Of a stretch of DNA of 64,000 nucleotides, positions 1 to 7,531 are shown in pieces. Position numbers and translations under genes: made by a program. Under the pieces are notes generated by a model, which did not search any database, was not told where the DNA came from, and saw nothing but the letters and a program-made list of their open reading frames with translations. The stretch is taken from contig NZ_GG697136.1 in the NCBI RefSeq assembly GCF_000160575.1, positions 1 through 64,000 of the forward strand, given 5' to 3'. Position 1 is the first letter of the stretch; every line of letters begins with the position of its first letter. The stretch comes from Weissella paramesenteroides ATCC 33313 (GTDB lineage Bacteria > Bacillota > Bacilli > Lactobacillales > Lactobacillaceae).

Positions 1-25
1 ACTAATTAAAGCCGAGTGCTATTTT

Positions 26-232
26 TTATTGTTTAAATGTTATCAGAGTGCTCCAGCCAACCACCAGTAGCATATTGTATATATTTAAATCGTTCACCAA
101 CCAAACAGTAGATACTATCAGCATAAATACCATAAACATTCTCGCTATCCACGATGGTGTGGTTGAATTAAACCAATCATATGCAATCCCGGCTAGCCCA
201 ATCCAACCTATAATAGTTGCTAACGCTGTCAT
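26..232 (-). CDS. small membrane protein (68 aa)
   Basis: Not recognised. Two to three hydrophobic helices (about residues 4-18, 30-47 and 52-65) with little soluble sequence between them suggest an integral membrane protein. The start ATG overlaps the TGA of the preceding gene (ATGA), so it is translationally coupled and is the last gene of the long minus-strand early operon inside this window. A plus-strand frame covers the same DNA but runs against the operon and was dismissed. Confidence 0.6.
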   Translation of the reverse strand: MTALATIIGWIGLAGIAYDWFNSTTPSWIARMFMVFMLIVSTVWLVNDLNIYNMLLVVGWSTLITFKQ

Positions 233-504
233 AGGTTATTCCAACTGATCACAAGTTCTGACTTACCTTGAAATCCTCGATGAACAATGTACCCACTGTT
301 ACGCAATTTGTCCTCTATTCTATTAACAATGCGTATTCCTAATTGCGTATTTGTACCTGAATCATAAGTAACATTTGAATCACCACGGTTAATGGCCTCA
401 TTGATTGTATCAACGACTTCTGCCCACATGTGGTTATGCAATGACTTATATTCCAAACTATTAACTATCTTTTCATTTGCCTCGGTGGCTGTTAGTAATT
501 CCAT
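229..504 (-). CDS. small phage protein, paralogue of the next gene upstream (91 aa)
   Basis: Unknown function. It begins MELLTATEANEK and ends with a hydrophobic L-V-I-S-W strand. The neighbouring gene at 506-751 has the same plan (M-L-T-A-x-EA at the start, a GY-V segment in the middle, L-R-I-x-W at the end), so the two look like diverged tandem copies. The ATG at 504 is chosen over the in-frame upstream start at 522 because a GGGGTG ribosome binding site sits six bases before it and the upstream gene's stop lies just ahead. Confidence 0.65.
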   Translation of the reverse strand: MELLTATEANEKIVNSLEYKSLHNHMWAEVVDTINEAINRGDSNVTYDSGTNTQLGIRIVNRIEDKLRNSGYIVHRGFQGKSELVISWNNL

Positions 505-505
505 T

Positions 506-751
506 TTATTCACCCCAATCAATTCTTAATATAAACTCTGCCTGCTTATTGTCGCCATATACTGAACTCAAATCCACCTTATACCCATTGTGAATAAGCA
601 TAGATTTAATTGGATCAATGTCGCCTTCCTCATAATAATTAGTTGGAAACTTAAACACTGTAAAATCATATCCGTGTAACGCAGCCTTTTTAACCTCTTG
701 TTCGATACCAATAAACGGATTTAATTTTCTTGCTTCATCTGCTGTTAACAT
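506..751 (-). CDS. small phage protein, paralogue of the next gene downstream (81 aa)
   Basis: Unknown function. It shares N-terminal (MLTADEARK) and C-terminal (L-R-I-D-W) patterns with the gene at 229-504. This looks like a compact alpha/beta protein used in phage early operons. A GTG at 766 is in frame, but the ATG at 751 has the better-placed G-rich ribosome binding site. It is followed immediately by its paralogue. Confidence 0.65.
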   Translation of the reverse strand: MLTADEARKLNPFIGIEQEVKKAALHGYDFTVFKFPTNYYEEGDIDPIKSMLIHNGYKVDLSSVYGDNKQAEFILRIDWGE

Positions 752-755
752 AGTA

Positions 756-1091
756 CTACCCCACACTTGATACGATACTGTCAGTGTTAATTCTAACTAC
801 ACCGAACTCTCTATCCATTTCCTTGTCACACGCCTCGCACAAACCACCATTGCCACTCATGCGTTCAAAGAAATCAAACACCTTACCACATCGTTCACAA
901 CGCAGTCCATCAATAACCTGTTGTACCTCTTGTTGGAAACTAGTAACGATCGTTTCGTTGATTGGTGTAATCGTTACCTCACTGACGCCAAATTTCGGTT
1001 GTGGTCTGCTACGGAGATTCGATAACCGCTCATCAAAATATTTAGAAACTGTCCCATGTTCGGTAATATCTGCGTGCTTTATTCCTGCCAT
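756..1091 (-). CDS. zinc-ribbon protein (111 aa)
   Basis: Carries two CxxC knuckles (CERC near residue 64 and CEAC near residue 84) about 17 residues apart, the arrangement of a one-zinc ribbon. The N-terminal 60 residues have no motif I recognise. Zinc ribbons of this size in phage early operons usually bind nucleic acid or a host polymerase subunit, but the partner cannot be told here. Its start overlaps the end of the 207-residue gene upstream. Confidence 0.7.
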   Translation of the reverse strand: MAGIKHADITEHGTVSKYFDERLSNLRSRPQPKFGVSEVTITPINETIVTSFQQEVQQVIDGLRCERCGKVFDFFERMSGNGGLCEACDKEMDREFGVVRINTDSIVSSVG

Positions 1092-1702
1092 GTGTTCGCC
1101 TTGATGTCATACTCAGTCAGCAATTTACCTAACGTTAAGTCAGAATACTCATCAACCCAGTCAGTAATGAATACCAAATCATCAGAAGTAATACCACCAT
1201 TACGAATGCCGCGAATGTTTTCATCGTGTGCATAACGCATAATACCAAATGCAATCGGGTCTTTTTCTTTTTTAATATCGTCAGCAACCTTGCGCTCTGT
1301 TCCTGATTGATCTGTGTAAACGATAATGATGTCGTCGAATAAATCTTTCACATCATTAATCTTTGCCATGTTTTTATCAGGAATTAATCGCGTATACTCA
1401 GCTAACGTTTTCATTAACAACTGTTCAGCTTCGTAGTCATCAGCACTATGGATAGCCTTGTCTAACTGGTCGTAACTGATTGTCGTACGCAATCCAGCTG
1501 GAACAATATCATCTTTCATACGTTGTGCAAATGATTGTTGTGCTTTCAATTGAACAGTCATAGCTGTTTGGCCAATCGCCTCTGCTTGTGGTAACAAATG
1601 ATCAATGTTATCTAGTACCGTATCAATTTCATCATCGCTCACCTTACGCTTGTTGATTGCTTTCTTTAAATCTTTAAACATTTCGCCCACAGTTTTTGCC
1701 AT
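1079..1702 (-). CDS. helical protein of unknown function (207 aa)
   Basis: Not recognised. Mostly charged helix with regular heptad-like spacing, probably soluble. The start at 1702 (MAKTVGEMF) is set by a strong GGAGG eight bases upstream; an in-frame start at 1729 lacks one. The gene overlaps the zinc-ribbon gene downstream by 13 bases and the TTG-started gene upstream by 29 bases. Confidence 0.7.
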   Translation of the reverse strand: MAKTVGEMFKDLKKAINKRKVSDDEIDTVLDNIDHLLPQAEAIGQTAMTVQLKAQQSFAQRMKDDIVPAGLRTTISYDQLDKAIHSADDYEAEQLLMKTLAEYTRLIPDKNMAKINDVKDLFDDIIIVYTDQSGTERKVADDIKKEKDPIAFGIMRYAHDENIRGIRNGGITSDDLVFITDWVDEYSDLTLGKLLTEYDIKANTWQE

Positions 1703-1922
1703 TGTGGTTACCTCCATAAATATCCACACGGATAGCTTTGCTTACTTTATACTTGCCGTTATATTTACCTTTAATTTTTGTTTCAACTACATACGGTCCA
1801 GCGACAAGAATTTCGTCACCAACTTCATAGTCATTCTTTAACTGGATACTCCGATTGCCATGCAACAACCTAATGAAATCATCATTGCTAACTTTTTCTA
1901 TGCCACGATAATACTCGTCCAA
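1674..1922 (-). CDS. small protein with TTG start (82 aa)
   Basis: Unknown. The middle of the protein (roughly residues 33-65) reads like a small beta barrel: valine and glycine-rich strands with YEVGDEILVAGPYVV, resembling SH3/KOW-like folds. No ATG is available at the right place. A TTG at 1922 has GGAGG ten bases upstream, so a TTG start is likely. The reading frame overlaps both neighbours. Confidence 0.55.
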   Translation of the reverse strand: MDEYYRGIEKVSNDDFIRLLHGNRSIQLKNDYEVGDEILVAGPYVVETKIKGKYNGKYKVSKAIRVDIYGGNHNGKNCGRNV

Positions 1923-1987
1923 TTATCTATTGCCTCCAAAGTATCTTCATGCAACTTATCAATCACTACTTGTGTATCTAGTACCAT
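1898..1987 (-). CDS. 29-residue peptide gene
   Basis: Short frame MVLDTQVVIDKLHEDTLEAI and nine further residues, predicted helical. It lies in the tight gap between the DUF1737-like gene and the 82-residue gene and would couple the two. Support is only position, ATG start and the lack of an alternative gene. It may be a translational bridge and not a stable protein. Confidence 0.35.
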   Translation of the reverse strand: MVLDTQVVIDKLHEDTLEAIDNWTSIIVA

Positions 1988-1990
1988 AAT

Positions 1991-2131
1991 TTATTCCTTT
2001 ACCATTGCTTGATACACTGCCTGATCATCAGAGAATGGTGAGCCATACAATTTCCAACCGTCTTTGATTAATTCATTGACTTCATCGTTTAATCTACCTA
2101 CCATAGGTGCCCAAAGTAATTCGTATTTCAT
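1991..2131 (-). CDS. DUF1737-like small protein (46 aa)
   Basis: The sequence has the layout of the DUF1737 family: MKYELLW at the start, LNDEVNELIKDGWKLYGSPF in the centre, then an aromatic-Q-A-M-V-K end. These tiny domains occur in many bacteria and phages; function unknown. A GGAG six bases upstream marks the start. Too short for usual ORF cut-offs but well supported by the family-like core. Confidence 0.7.
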   Translation of the reverse strand: MKYELLWAPMVGRLNDEVNELIKDGWKLYGSPFSDDQAVYQAMVKE

Positions 2132-2143
2132 TAATCAAACTCC

Positions 2144-2191
2144 TTACTTAGTGATAATAATGCCCAGTTCTCCGTCGTCGTTAATACTCAT
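2144..2191 (-). CDS. 15-residue peptide (possible coupling peptide)
   Basis: MSINDDGELGIIITK with a GGAGG eight bases before its ATG. Its ATG overlaps the stop of the upstream gene by one base (TAATG), and the next gene's ribosome binding site lies at its own end. This may be a leader-type peptide that carries ribosomes from one gene to the next. A real product cannot be shown from sequence. Confidence 0.3.
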   Translation of the reverse strand: MSINDDGELGIIITK

Positions 2192-2424
2192 TATTCTGCC
2201 TCCAAAAATGTCTCAAATCTATCTAATATCTTTTTAGCGTTTTCTAGTTCTTCAATATCTCGTTCTGCATAATCAATACTATCTGACCACTCTTCAGATG
2301 ACGTATCTGGGTTATCATCATTGCATTCTAAATCACCATGTAACCCACGAATACAATAATTGAGTTCGCTGTTGGCATTTTTCAATTGTCTGTTAATATA
2401 ATTACGAAAACCATCAAGTTCCAT
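2191..2424 (-). CDS. acidic helical protein (77 aa)
   Basis: Unknown. Strongly acidic with a central NDDNPDTSSEEW linker between two charged helices. Its start codon overlaps the last base of the gene upstream (2424), and its stop overlaps the 15-residue frame downstream, so translation is coupled at both ends. Confidence 0.65.
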   Translation of the reverse strand: MELDGFRNYINRQLKNANSELNYCIRGLHGDLECNDDNPDTSSEEWSDSIDYAERDIEELENAKKILDRFETFLEAE

Positions 2425-3083
2425 TATCCTTCTACCTCCACCACTTCTTGATGAGCATTAGCCCAGCTTTCGGCTTCTTCTTTGGTATCAAATTTTGTGG
2501 CGTTTTCTGGAACATCTTGAGCAAGTGTTGGTACATCATATTTTAAAGTTTCATGGTTTTCAATTTCAACATACAAACGGTTATTGTCTAAATCAGTCTC
2601 TTTACTCCGAACCACCCACTTCTTAGGTTTCTCAACTTCGAATATATCTTTGTTGTTTAACCATTGTAGAATGGCGATTAAACGATTTCGGTTATCAAAT
2701 AATGTATTAGTATCTTTTACCCATTCAACTATTTTGTGAGGAAAATGAAACAAATCTGACCCGCTAATAAAAGTTGTTTGCAATTCATGGTTGTCTCGCC
2801 ACTCCACCAACGCATAATATACTTCCTTGCTAATCTTCATCTTGCTTTCCTTTCGTCCGTCATAAACGATTTTTTGATTATCTAATTGCGACATATAACA
2901 CCAACTAAGTTCACCATCATCAAGTAGTGCATACGGAAAAGCGCCTAAGGCCACCTTACTAGTGGGAGTCCATTCAGTTGGTTTTTCACCTCCGCCAAAC
3001 CAAATGTATCCTTGATTTTCAAATTGTTCTAGCACTTCATGTTCTTGCTCTTCATTCACCACGATATATGCTTTATCTGTCAT
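2424..3083 (-). CDS. phage protein, possibly DUF1642-like at the C terminus (219 aa)
   Basis: Two parts are visible. The N-terminal ~70 residues contain WFGGGEKP and an aromatic-rich strand pattern. The C-terminal half includes KKWVVRSKETD followed by a beta-rich stretch and an EEAESWANAHQEVVEVEG tail, which resembles the end of DUF1642-type early phage proteins. The family call is tentative. Coupled to both neighbours by one-base overlaps. Confidence 0.6.
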   Translation of the reverse strand: MTDKAYIVVNEEQEHEVLEQFENQGYIWFGGGEKPTEWTPTSKVALGAFPYALLDDGELSWCYMSQLDNQKIVYDGRKESKMKISKEVYYALVEWRDNHELQTTFISGSDLFHFPHKIVEWVKDTNTLFDNRNRLIAILQWLNNKDIFEVEKPKKWVVRSKETDLDNNRLYVEIENHETLKYDVPTLAQDVPENATKFDTKEEAESWANAHQEVVEVEG

Positions 3084-3421
3084 TAACTCATACTCCTAAT
3101 AATTGAATATATTGGATTTAATGCGTCCATAATATTGAATGATGATATAATTATTGTCACAACTGCTACTAGCAGTAACCCCATTGCCACCACATAATGT
3201 GCCTCACCATCGGCATAACTTTCATCACTATCTATTGCCACGCCTCTTTTATATAATGTGTGAGCTACTGAAATTAAGATAACAGTAATTACAGCATAGA
3301 TAATTGCTCCAACATAATGTGCAACTACGTATTGATGCACCATTGTATCAACCATACTTGGCATGTTTTGTGCGCCGCTGTTTATGGTGTCGATTAACTT
3401 AGCGATTGCTTTATCTGTCAT
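3083..3421 (-). CDS. membrane protein with two to three TM helices (112 aa)
   Basis: Hydrophobic helices at about residues 36-54 and 77-96, plus a weaker segment near the C terminus. The intervening loop is acidic (DSDESYADGEAH). No family recognised. It overlaps the RNA ligase end by 11 bases, so the two are probably made together, but nothing else links their functions. Confidence 0.65.
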   Translation of the reverse strand: MTDKAIAKLIDTINSGAQNMPSMVDTMVHQYVVAHYVGAIIYAVITVILISVAHTLYKRGVAIDSDESYADGEAHYVVAMGLLLVAVVTIIISSFNIMDALNPIYSIIRSMS

Positions 3422-4319
3422 TGATCACACCTCTAATCACTGTGGAAATCTGCTTGTTTAATTCCTTGTTTACTACTGGCTCAACTAATTCTTGTGATAC
3501 ACCTTCATCACGAACATATTCTTTAATAATGTCAGCCTTTACAGCTTTGCTTAATTCACCAAAGTTTTTAAAGTCCAACTCAATACCATGTGATGATACA
3601 TTCATGACACGATTATCAGTTACATAGCGCTCAACATCGATTGCCAACGCTGATAATTCATGAGGTTGACTATGTTTCTTAGGTACGTGTCGCACTTCAA
3701 GATATTTATCAGTCTTGTGTTTAACTACTCGGTAGTGTTCCAGTTCATTGCTATCGTACAGACTAGCTTTAAATGGTTTATATACTAACCCCTCGCTGAT
3801 ACCGCCGTATAATGATTTTTCGCTAGGTGTTTGTTTTAATAACTCTCCCAATGGTTGTGGTTCACTAACCGTTTCAACCATGAAATCATTAACTATTGCT
3901 TGTAAGTCATAAAGGTCAGGTTGCAAAAATTTATCTTCAACAATCAGAATCGCATCATATAACACAACTGCTTTACCTTTTACGTCATAATTTGATCGTT
4001 GAATTTTATCTCCGTATAACTCCCCATAGATATGTGCTTCAACAATCTTACTATCATAGATAAAATCAATTGCTTCACGCATGGTATCAACATCTTCATG
4101 ACTGATTAAATCAGGTAACACATTGAAAGGTTTTTCGTCTGGATCTTTAATAAATCCTGACCGCTTACCAAACTTATACTCACCAGTTGCCATATCGATT
4201 GTGATAGAAACGTTTGATCCGTCTACTTTTTCAGTAGCATACATCAGTTCATTCAATTCAAAATTACGTTCGTCAACTTTATAGTGATTAGTTAATGATG
4301 GATATTTTAGAAATTTCAT
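3411..4319 (-). CDS. RNA ligase, T4 Rnl2-like (302 aa)
   Basis: All nucleotidyltransferase motifs are in order. Motif I KVDGSN has the adenylated lysine at residue 31. Further motifs are GKRSGF (51-56), motif III IYGELYG (97-103), motif IV EGLVYKP (176-182) and motif V VVKHK (198-202). Rnl2-type enzymes seal 3'-OH/5'-phosphate nicks in RNA, for example in tRNAs cut by host anticodon nucleases. A 100-residue C-terminal helical domain follows the catalytic core. The ATG at 4319 is chosen because AAAGGA precedes it and the upstream gene stops there. No polynucleotide kinase partner is seen in the window. Confidence 0.88.
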   Translation of the reverse strand: MKFLKYPSLTNHYKVDERNFELNELMYATEKVDGSNVSITIDMATGEYKFGKRSGFIKDPDEKPFNVLPDLISHEDVDTMREAIDFIYDSKIVEAHIYGELYGDKIQRSNYDVKGKAVVLYDAILIVEDKFLQPDLYDLQAIVNDFMVETVSEPQPLGELLKQTPSEKSLYGGISEGLVYKPFKASLYDSNELEHYRVVKHKTDKYLEVRHVPKKHSQPHELSALAIDVERYVTDNRVMNVSSHGIELDFKNFGELSKAVKADIIKEYVRDEGVSQELVEPVVNKELNKQISTVIRGVINDR

Positions 4320-4816
4320 TACGATTCCTTTCGCCATACGCTGTGACCAGTGAACCATACATCACCAACGCTTGCAGCATCTGGTTCGCAGTTATCGTAT
4401 GAATTGATAGCATGTCCCACTGGAATATCCTTGTTATTTAATTGATTAATAACTGATTGTGGATCTTTCATCGTGTCCCATTCCAAGCGAACGCCATAAC
4501 TGAAATTGCTATCCACATTAGCCATTAACGAAATGTATTTACCTTCAACAACTGTGCAAGACGTTACGCCTTCATACGTGCGTCCACCTGGAAAACCAGT
4601 TTCTGCTACGTAGATGTCATTAGATTTAATAAGTTTTAGTTGGTTCAAAACATCTTGTGGATCAGCCATACGAGACCATGGAATTATTGCGTTATACTCA
4701 TGACCGTTATTGTATTTGCCATAAACATGAATATGAATACTTGGAGTAACTGTGTAATCACAAACTCCTGACCACACATCTACGCCTGATGACTTACATT
4801 TAACTTTTAATTCCAT
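4319..4816 (-). CDS. protein with internal duplication (165 aa)
   Basis: Unknown function. Two copies of a ~65-residue unit are visible: the first ends W-S-R-M-ADPQDVLNQL and the second W-D-T-M-KDPQSVINQL, each followed by a short N-D/K-D-I turn. A unique C-terminal tail (about 30 residues) contains VGDVWFTGHSVW. The stop overlaps the start of the RNA ligase gene (TAATG), so the pair is coupled. Confidence 0.65.
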   Translation of the reverse strand: MELKVKCKSSGVDVWSGVCDYTVTPSIHIHVYGKYNNGHEYNAIIPWSRMADPQDVLNQLKLIKSNDIYVAETGFPGGRTYEGVTSCTVVEGKYISLMANVDSNFSYGVRLEWDTMKDPQSVINQLNNKDIPVGHAINSYDNCEPDAASVGDVWFTGHSVWRKES

Positions 4817-4818
4817 AA

Positions 4819-5034
4819 TTACTCAGCCTCTTCATCTAACTGCTTAGCAATACCCAACACACGCATTAATGGACCGTATGCCGCACGGCTATCATCTTCA
4901 TCTGGATCATCAAGATTTAATAACATTGTGGACAATTTGATTTTCTTAGCAATTGTTTCGTCATCTTGTAATGACAAGTTAACTAGGTTGTCGAAATCTA
5001 CGACCATATATGCTACGGCTTGTTTATGATTCAT
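4819..5034 (-). CDS. small acidic helical protein (71 aa)
   Basis: Unknown. Helical with a DDPDEDDS acidic turn and the ending K-Q-LDEEAE, similar to the end of the next upstream protein (Q-E-LDEENN). The two may be diverged paralogues. One-base start/stop overlap with that gene. Confidence 0.6.
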   Translation of the reverse strand: MNHKQAVAYMVVDFDNLVNLSLQDDETIAKKIKLSTMLLNLDDPDEDDSRAAYGPLMRVLGIAKQLDEEAE

Positions 5035-5234
5035 TAATTGTTCTCCTCATCTAATTCTTGTGCGACATTTAAAAACTTGCGAAATTTATTACCGACTTCT
5101 AACACTTTATCTTCATCAGTGAATTCCTCCATAGCCATGTGGAAACGCTCGACAATAACGTCTTTATCTAAGTCTGCAACTTCCAATGCCCATGCAGTTT
5201 GGTAATACAAAAGGTCTTTATAGGTTAGTTTCAT
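5034..5234 (-). CDS. small acidic helical protein (66 aa)
   Basis: Unknown. Two predicted helices and the LDEE ending shared with the downstream gene. The ATG at 5234 is preceded by AGGAG; the longer frame reaching 5285 would run deep into the thymidine kinase gene and has no better start. It overlaps the last 17 bases of tdk. Confidence 0.65.
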   Translation of the reverse strand: MKLTYKDLLYYQTAWALEVADLDKDVIVERFHMAMEEFTDEDKVLEVGNKFRKFLNVAQELDEENN

Positions 5235-5763
5235 AATAATGTCTCCTACATACTGGTACGTAATCGTCGTCACCGCCAATAACAATCTGTTCTGTACTAT
5301 CTGACAATCGCTTATTCATAGTTGCCTTGTGTCCACAATAGTTACAAATTGTTTTCATCTCTGAAATCTTATCGGCAAATACTAGCAACGCTTCCGAACC
5401 TTCGAACAAACAATTATCGAAATCATTCTTTAACCCGAAACACATCACTGGTATATCATTTGTATCCACAATTTTTGCCAGTGCAACCACCTGCTTACGT
5501 GTCAAAAATTGTGCCTCATCAATTAAGATTGCTGCATAGCCGTCAGTATTTAGCTGGGATAAATCTTCGTCCATGCCAATTGCATAAGCATCGCTTTCCA
5601 TACCGATACGTGACGTGATTTTCCCTATTCCATAACGTGTATCAACGCTACTGGTTGCTAGTAGCACACGTCGATTTTGTTGCTGGTAATTATGTGCAAC
5701 CTTTAATATCTCAATGCTTTTACCGCTCGCCATTGTGCCGTATTTATAAAATAACTGAGCCAT
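5218..5763 (-). CDS. tdk: thymidine kinase, type II (181 aa)
   Basis: Phosphorylates thymidine to dTMP for phage DNA synthesis. The P-loop reads GTMASGKS (residues 9-16; the family usually has GPMFSGKT/S), the Walker B-like DEAQF is at 82-86, and four zinc ligands lie in CNYC (140-143) and CRRHY (172-176). Length is normal for the family. It belongs to the early operon and complements the deoxynucleoside kinase and deoxyribosyltransferase found elsewhere in the window. Confidence 0.93.
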   Translation of the reverse strand: MAQLFYKYGTMASGKSIEILKVAHNYQQQNRRVLLATSSVDTRYGIGKITSRIGMESDAYAIGMDEDLSQLNTDGYAAILIDEAQFLTRKQVVALAKIVDTNDIPVMCFGLKNDFDNCLFEGSEALLVFADKISEMKTICNYCGHKATMNKRLSDSTEQIVIGGDDDYVPVCRRHYYETNL

Positions 5764-6028
5764 TTAATTTATATTTCCCTTCTGGTACAAGCAATTTATA
5801 TCCAGTGTCCACACCATAATCTCGGTAATCATTAAAATCGATAATGAAATTATTGTGCAGCATACTGATTACCGTTTCTGGAAACAATAGGTTTGCCATA
5901 TCAATTGCCACGTAACCGTAATTTTCAAATAGTGATACCTTCGTATCGTTGATATAAATTTCTTTACTCTCCGTCACGTTTATATTCAACACGTTCCACA
6001 CCACCTCGGAAAAATATTTGTCCTTCAT
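5744..6028 (-). CDS. unknown protein with uncertain start (up to 94 aa)
   Basis: The conserved-looking part begins after the stop of the upstream gene (about 5960). An ATG at 6028 would overlap that gene by 65 bases and has only an AAGG eleven bases upstream. A GGAG followed nine bases later by an ATT at 5959 is an alternative non-standard start. The protein is aromatic-rich with I-D-F-N-DYRDYGVDTGY near the end. Function unknown. Confidence 0.5.
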   Translation of the reverse strand: MKDKYFSEVVWNVLNINVTESKEIYINDTKVSLFENYGYVAIDMANLLFPETVISMLHNNFIIDFNDYRDYGVDTGYKLLVPEGKYKLNGSVIL

Positions 6029-6161
6029 AATCTGAATAACCTTGTGTTGCTAGTTGATTTAACATTTGTGATATATCACGACCATAAATTTTGTTAATGA
6101 TTTGATATGATCCACTGGTTGTGTAAATCTTTAGGTTATATAACTCTTTAAATTGAATCAT
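5964..6161 (-). CDS. small protein (65 aa)
   Basis: Unknown. Mixed alpha/beta sequence beginning MIQFKELYNLKIY. The start lies inside the 3' end of the upstream gene, typical of the tight packing here. No motif recognised. Confidence 0.6.
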   Translation of the reverse strand: MIQFKELYNLKIYTTSGSYQIINKIYGRDISQMLNQLATQGYSDYEGQIFFRGGVERVEYKRDGE

Positions 6162-6363
6162 TATTATTTGCCTCTCCAGTTATTTTTAATACACCGCTAT
6201 GCTTATCGAAGTATTCCAATTTATATGCCTTTGGTTTTAGCGTTACAGTGTTAGTGTTCCAATCAATTTTTAAAGTAGCTAATCCTTTGCTGACTTTCTT
6301 GCCGTCTAACCATACTTCTGGAACGTCAGTGATTTTATCGAACTCAATTCGTACTCGTTTCAA
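6148..6363 (-). CDS. small beta-rich protein with TTG start (71 aa)
   Basis: Unknown. Alternating hydrophobic pattern (VRIEFDKITDVPEVWLDG) suggests a beta-sheet protein. It starts with TTG: AGGAGG lies six bases upstream and no ATG is available. Directly upstream is one of the five tandem-hexamer arrays (6382-6405), so this gene and those after it may have their own regulated promoter. Confidence 0.62.
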   Translation of the reverse strand: MKRVRIEFDKITDVPEVWLDGKKVSKGLATLKIDWNTNTVTLKPKAYKLEYFDKHSGVLKITGEANNNDSI

Positions 6364-6381
6364 AGTTAACCTCCTGCTACA

Positions 6382-6405
6382 TTAACGTATACGTTAACGT
6401 TAACC
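6382..6405 (+). repeat. tandem-hexamer array a (4 units)
   Basis: Four contiguous six-base units: TTAACG, TATACG, TTAACG, then TTAACC. It is the same motif and unit order found at 18971, 21405, 25044 and 27836. Sited in a 59-base gap between two genes of the early operon. Likely a binding site for a small DNA-binding protein such as the ribbon-helix-helix protein at 26274. Confidence 0.75.
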
Positions 6406-6422
6406 TACCATTTAATCTCATC

Positions 6423-6662
6423 TTATGTAACGGTGTAACCTTTTGGCTCAAACACTTTACGGATTTCGTCTGTTGTTAAACCACTGTATTTTGTATAGAT
6501 ATGATTACTAACAGAATCCCTAATCTCATGCCACAAACAATCAATGATTTCTTTACGTTTTTTGTCGGCTGTTGGTTTATATGGCATGTCTAAACTAATG
6601 TATATTGCTACTGCTATAACTGTAACTACACTAGCAACTAGCAAACTCATTAATATATCCAC
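6423..6662 (-). CDS. single-pass membrane protein (79 aa)
   Basis: N-terminal hydrophobic helix (residues 2-24), followed by a charged cytoplasmic helical part containing DEIRKVFEPKGYTVT. No family recognised. It ends just upstream of hexamer array a. Confidence 0.6.
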   Translation of the reverse strand: MDILMSLLVASVVTVIAVAIYISLDMPYKPTADKKRKEIIDCLWHEIRDSVSNHIYTKYSGLTTDEIRKVFEPKGYTVT

Positions 6663-6847
6663 TTCCCTGTCTCCCTCCGGTAACGTCCCTGAAACTCATC
6701 TTCATATAATTTATTCTTGTAATACCAGCCTAGTTCCTTAGCAATCTTGGCGTATAATAACGGTCTGGATAATTCACCGTGGTTGTTATCACAAGCTGCT
6801 TTGAATACTTGGTACTGGTGTTCTGCCTTACCGTTTTTCTTGTTCAT
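6650..6847 (-). CDS. small basic protein (65 aa)
   Basis: Unknown. Basic and aromatic (GWYYKNKLYEDEFQGRYRR), so possibly nucleic-acid binding. The ATG at 6847 overlaps the stop of the 22-residue membrane peptide upstream (ATGA). A longer frame to 6898 exists but would swallow that peptide gene. Confidence 0.6.
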   Translation of the reverse strand: MNKKNGKAEHQYQVFKAACDNNHGELSRPLLYAKIAKELGWYYKNKLYEDEFQGRYRRETGKWIY

Positions 6848-6912
6848 AGATACCACCCGATTAACACAACGATCACTAGCAGTATGATTGATAACCACAA
6901 TGCTGCTTTCAT
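6844..6912 (-). CDS. 22-residue membrane peptide
   Basis: MKAALWLSIILLVIVVLIGWYL: a short N-terminal charge and one transmembrane helix. Both ends overlap neighbours by ATGA, so it sits exactly in the coupled chain. Single-helix phage peptides of this size are known to affect host membrane proteins, but no function can be assigned here. Confidence 0.5.
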   Translation of the reverse strand: MKAALWLSIILLVIVVLIGWYL

Positions 6913-7250
6913 GTGAACAGACCTACGATTGCGATAATCATTGTCAGTCCGAGTAAGATGTTGTTTAGTCGGAACGCTTCATCATGGTCGTTGAGTTTAT
7001 TACTGACCGCCTTGAATGTATCGGTAACGCCGACGAACAATTCAGTGTGTTTACCCACATCATCTTGTAACTTAGTAACCCTGCTGTCAGTTTCATCTAC
7101 ACGACTATGAAGTCGTTGTGTTTCAGTAGTAGCTACCGTTAATTTACCATCGTTCACGTCCAAGCGTTGGCTGAGTTTTTGTGTTTCAGTAGTAGCAGTT
7201 GTTAATTTATCGTCGATACTATTTCTGTAACTATCATTTTCCGTCATCAT
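6909..7250 (-). CDS. tail-anchored coiled-coil protein with internal repeats (113 aa)
   Basis: Two near-identical 22-residue units (D-x-KLT-x-ATTETQ-x-L) at about residues 13-34 and 34-55, then further coiled coil and one C-terminal transmembrane helix (about 94-112). Looks like a membrane-tethered rod, similar in plan to phage hemolysin XhlA-like or tail-anchored scaffold proteins. GGAGG six bases upstream supports the start. Confidence 0.65.
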   Translation of the reverse strand: MMTENDSYRNSIDDKLTTATTETQKLSQRLDVNDGKLTVATTETQRLHSRVDETDSRVTKLQDDVGKHTELFVGVTDTFKAVSNKLNDHDEAFRLNNILLGLTMIIAIVGLFT

Positions 7251-7374
7251 TCACCGCCTCCAGTACAGCCAATGCACCATCAATAAATCCGTTCGCATAT
7301 TCAACCGTTACCTCGCCGGTATTTAAATAGGTAGAAAAGTCTGCGAATATTTGTTGTGTATCTTTAGCGTTCAT
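7234..7374 (-). CDS. small protein (46 aa)
   Basis: MNAKDTQQIFADF with a FIDGALAVLEAV helix near the end. Unknown. It overlaps its downstream neighbour by 17 bases and the upstream gene by 11. No alternative gene fits this DNA. Confidence 0.55.
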   Translation of the reverse strand: MNAKDTQQIFADFSTYLNTGEVTVEYANGFIDGALAVLEAVNDDGK

Positions 7375-7531
7375 AACTATCAACCTCAGTAGTTTTAGCT
7401 AGTACTGCTGTCTTGATTGGTTGTATCTTATATCCGTCTTTTAATAGTTCAGCGACTTCTGAATAAAACACTTCATCGTCACCTTCCATAACTAACTTTG
7501 TGTCTAATTTAACAGTTACATGTTCTGCCAT
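7364..7531 (-). CDS. small protein (55 aa)
   Basis: MAEHVTVKLDTKLVMEG with a central GDDEVFYSEVAELLKDGYKI segment. Likely alpha/beta, unknown function. The start overlaps the stop of the upstream gene (TAATG). Confidence 0.55.
   Translation of the reverse strand: MAEHVTVKLDTKLVMEGDDEVFYSEVAELLKDGYKIQPIKTAVLAKTTEVDSYER

Noticed and set aside
1-30. Possible terminator at the left edge (GCACTCGGC on the minus strand after an A-rich run)
   Set aside because: Only one arm lies in the window, so a stem cannot be confirmed.
48-248. Plus-strand 66-residue frame
   Set aside because: Overlaps the minus-strand membrane protein, which is coupled to the operon; no ribosome binding site.
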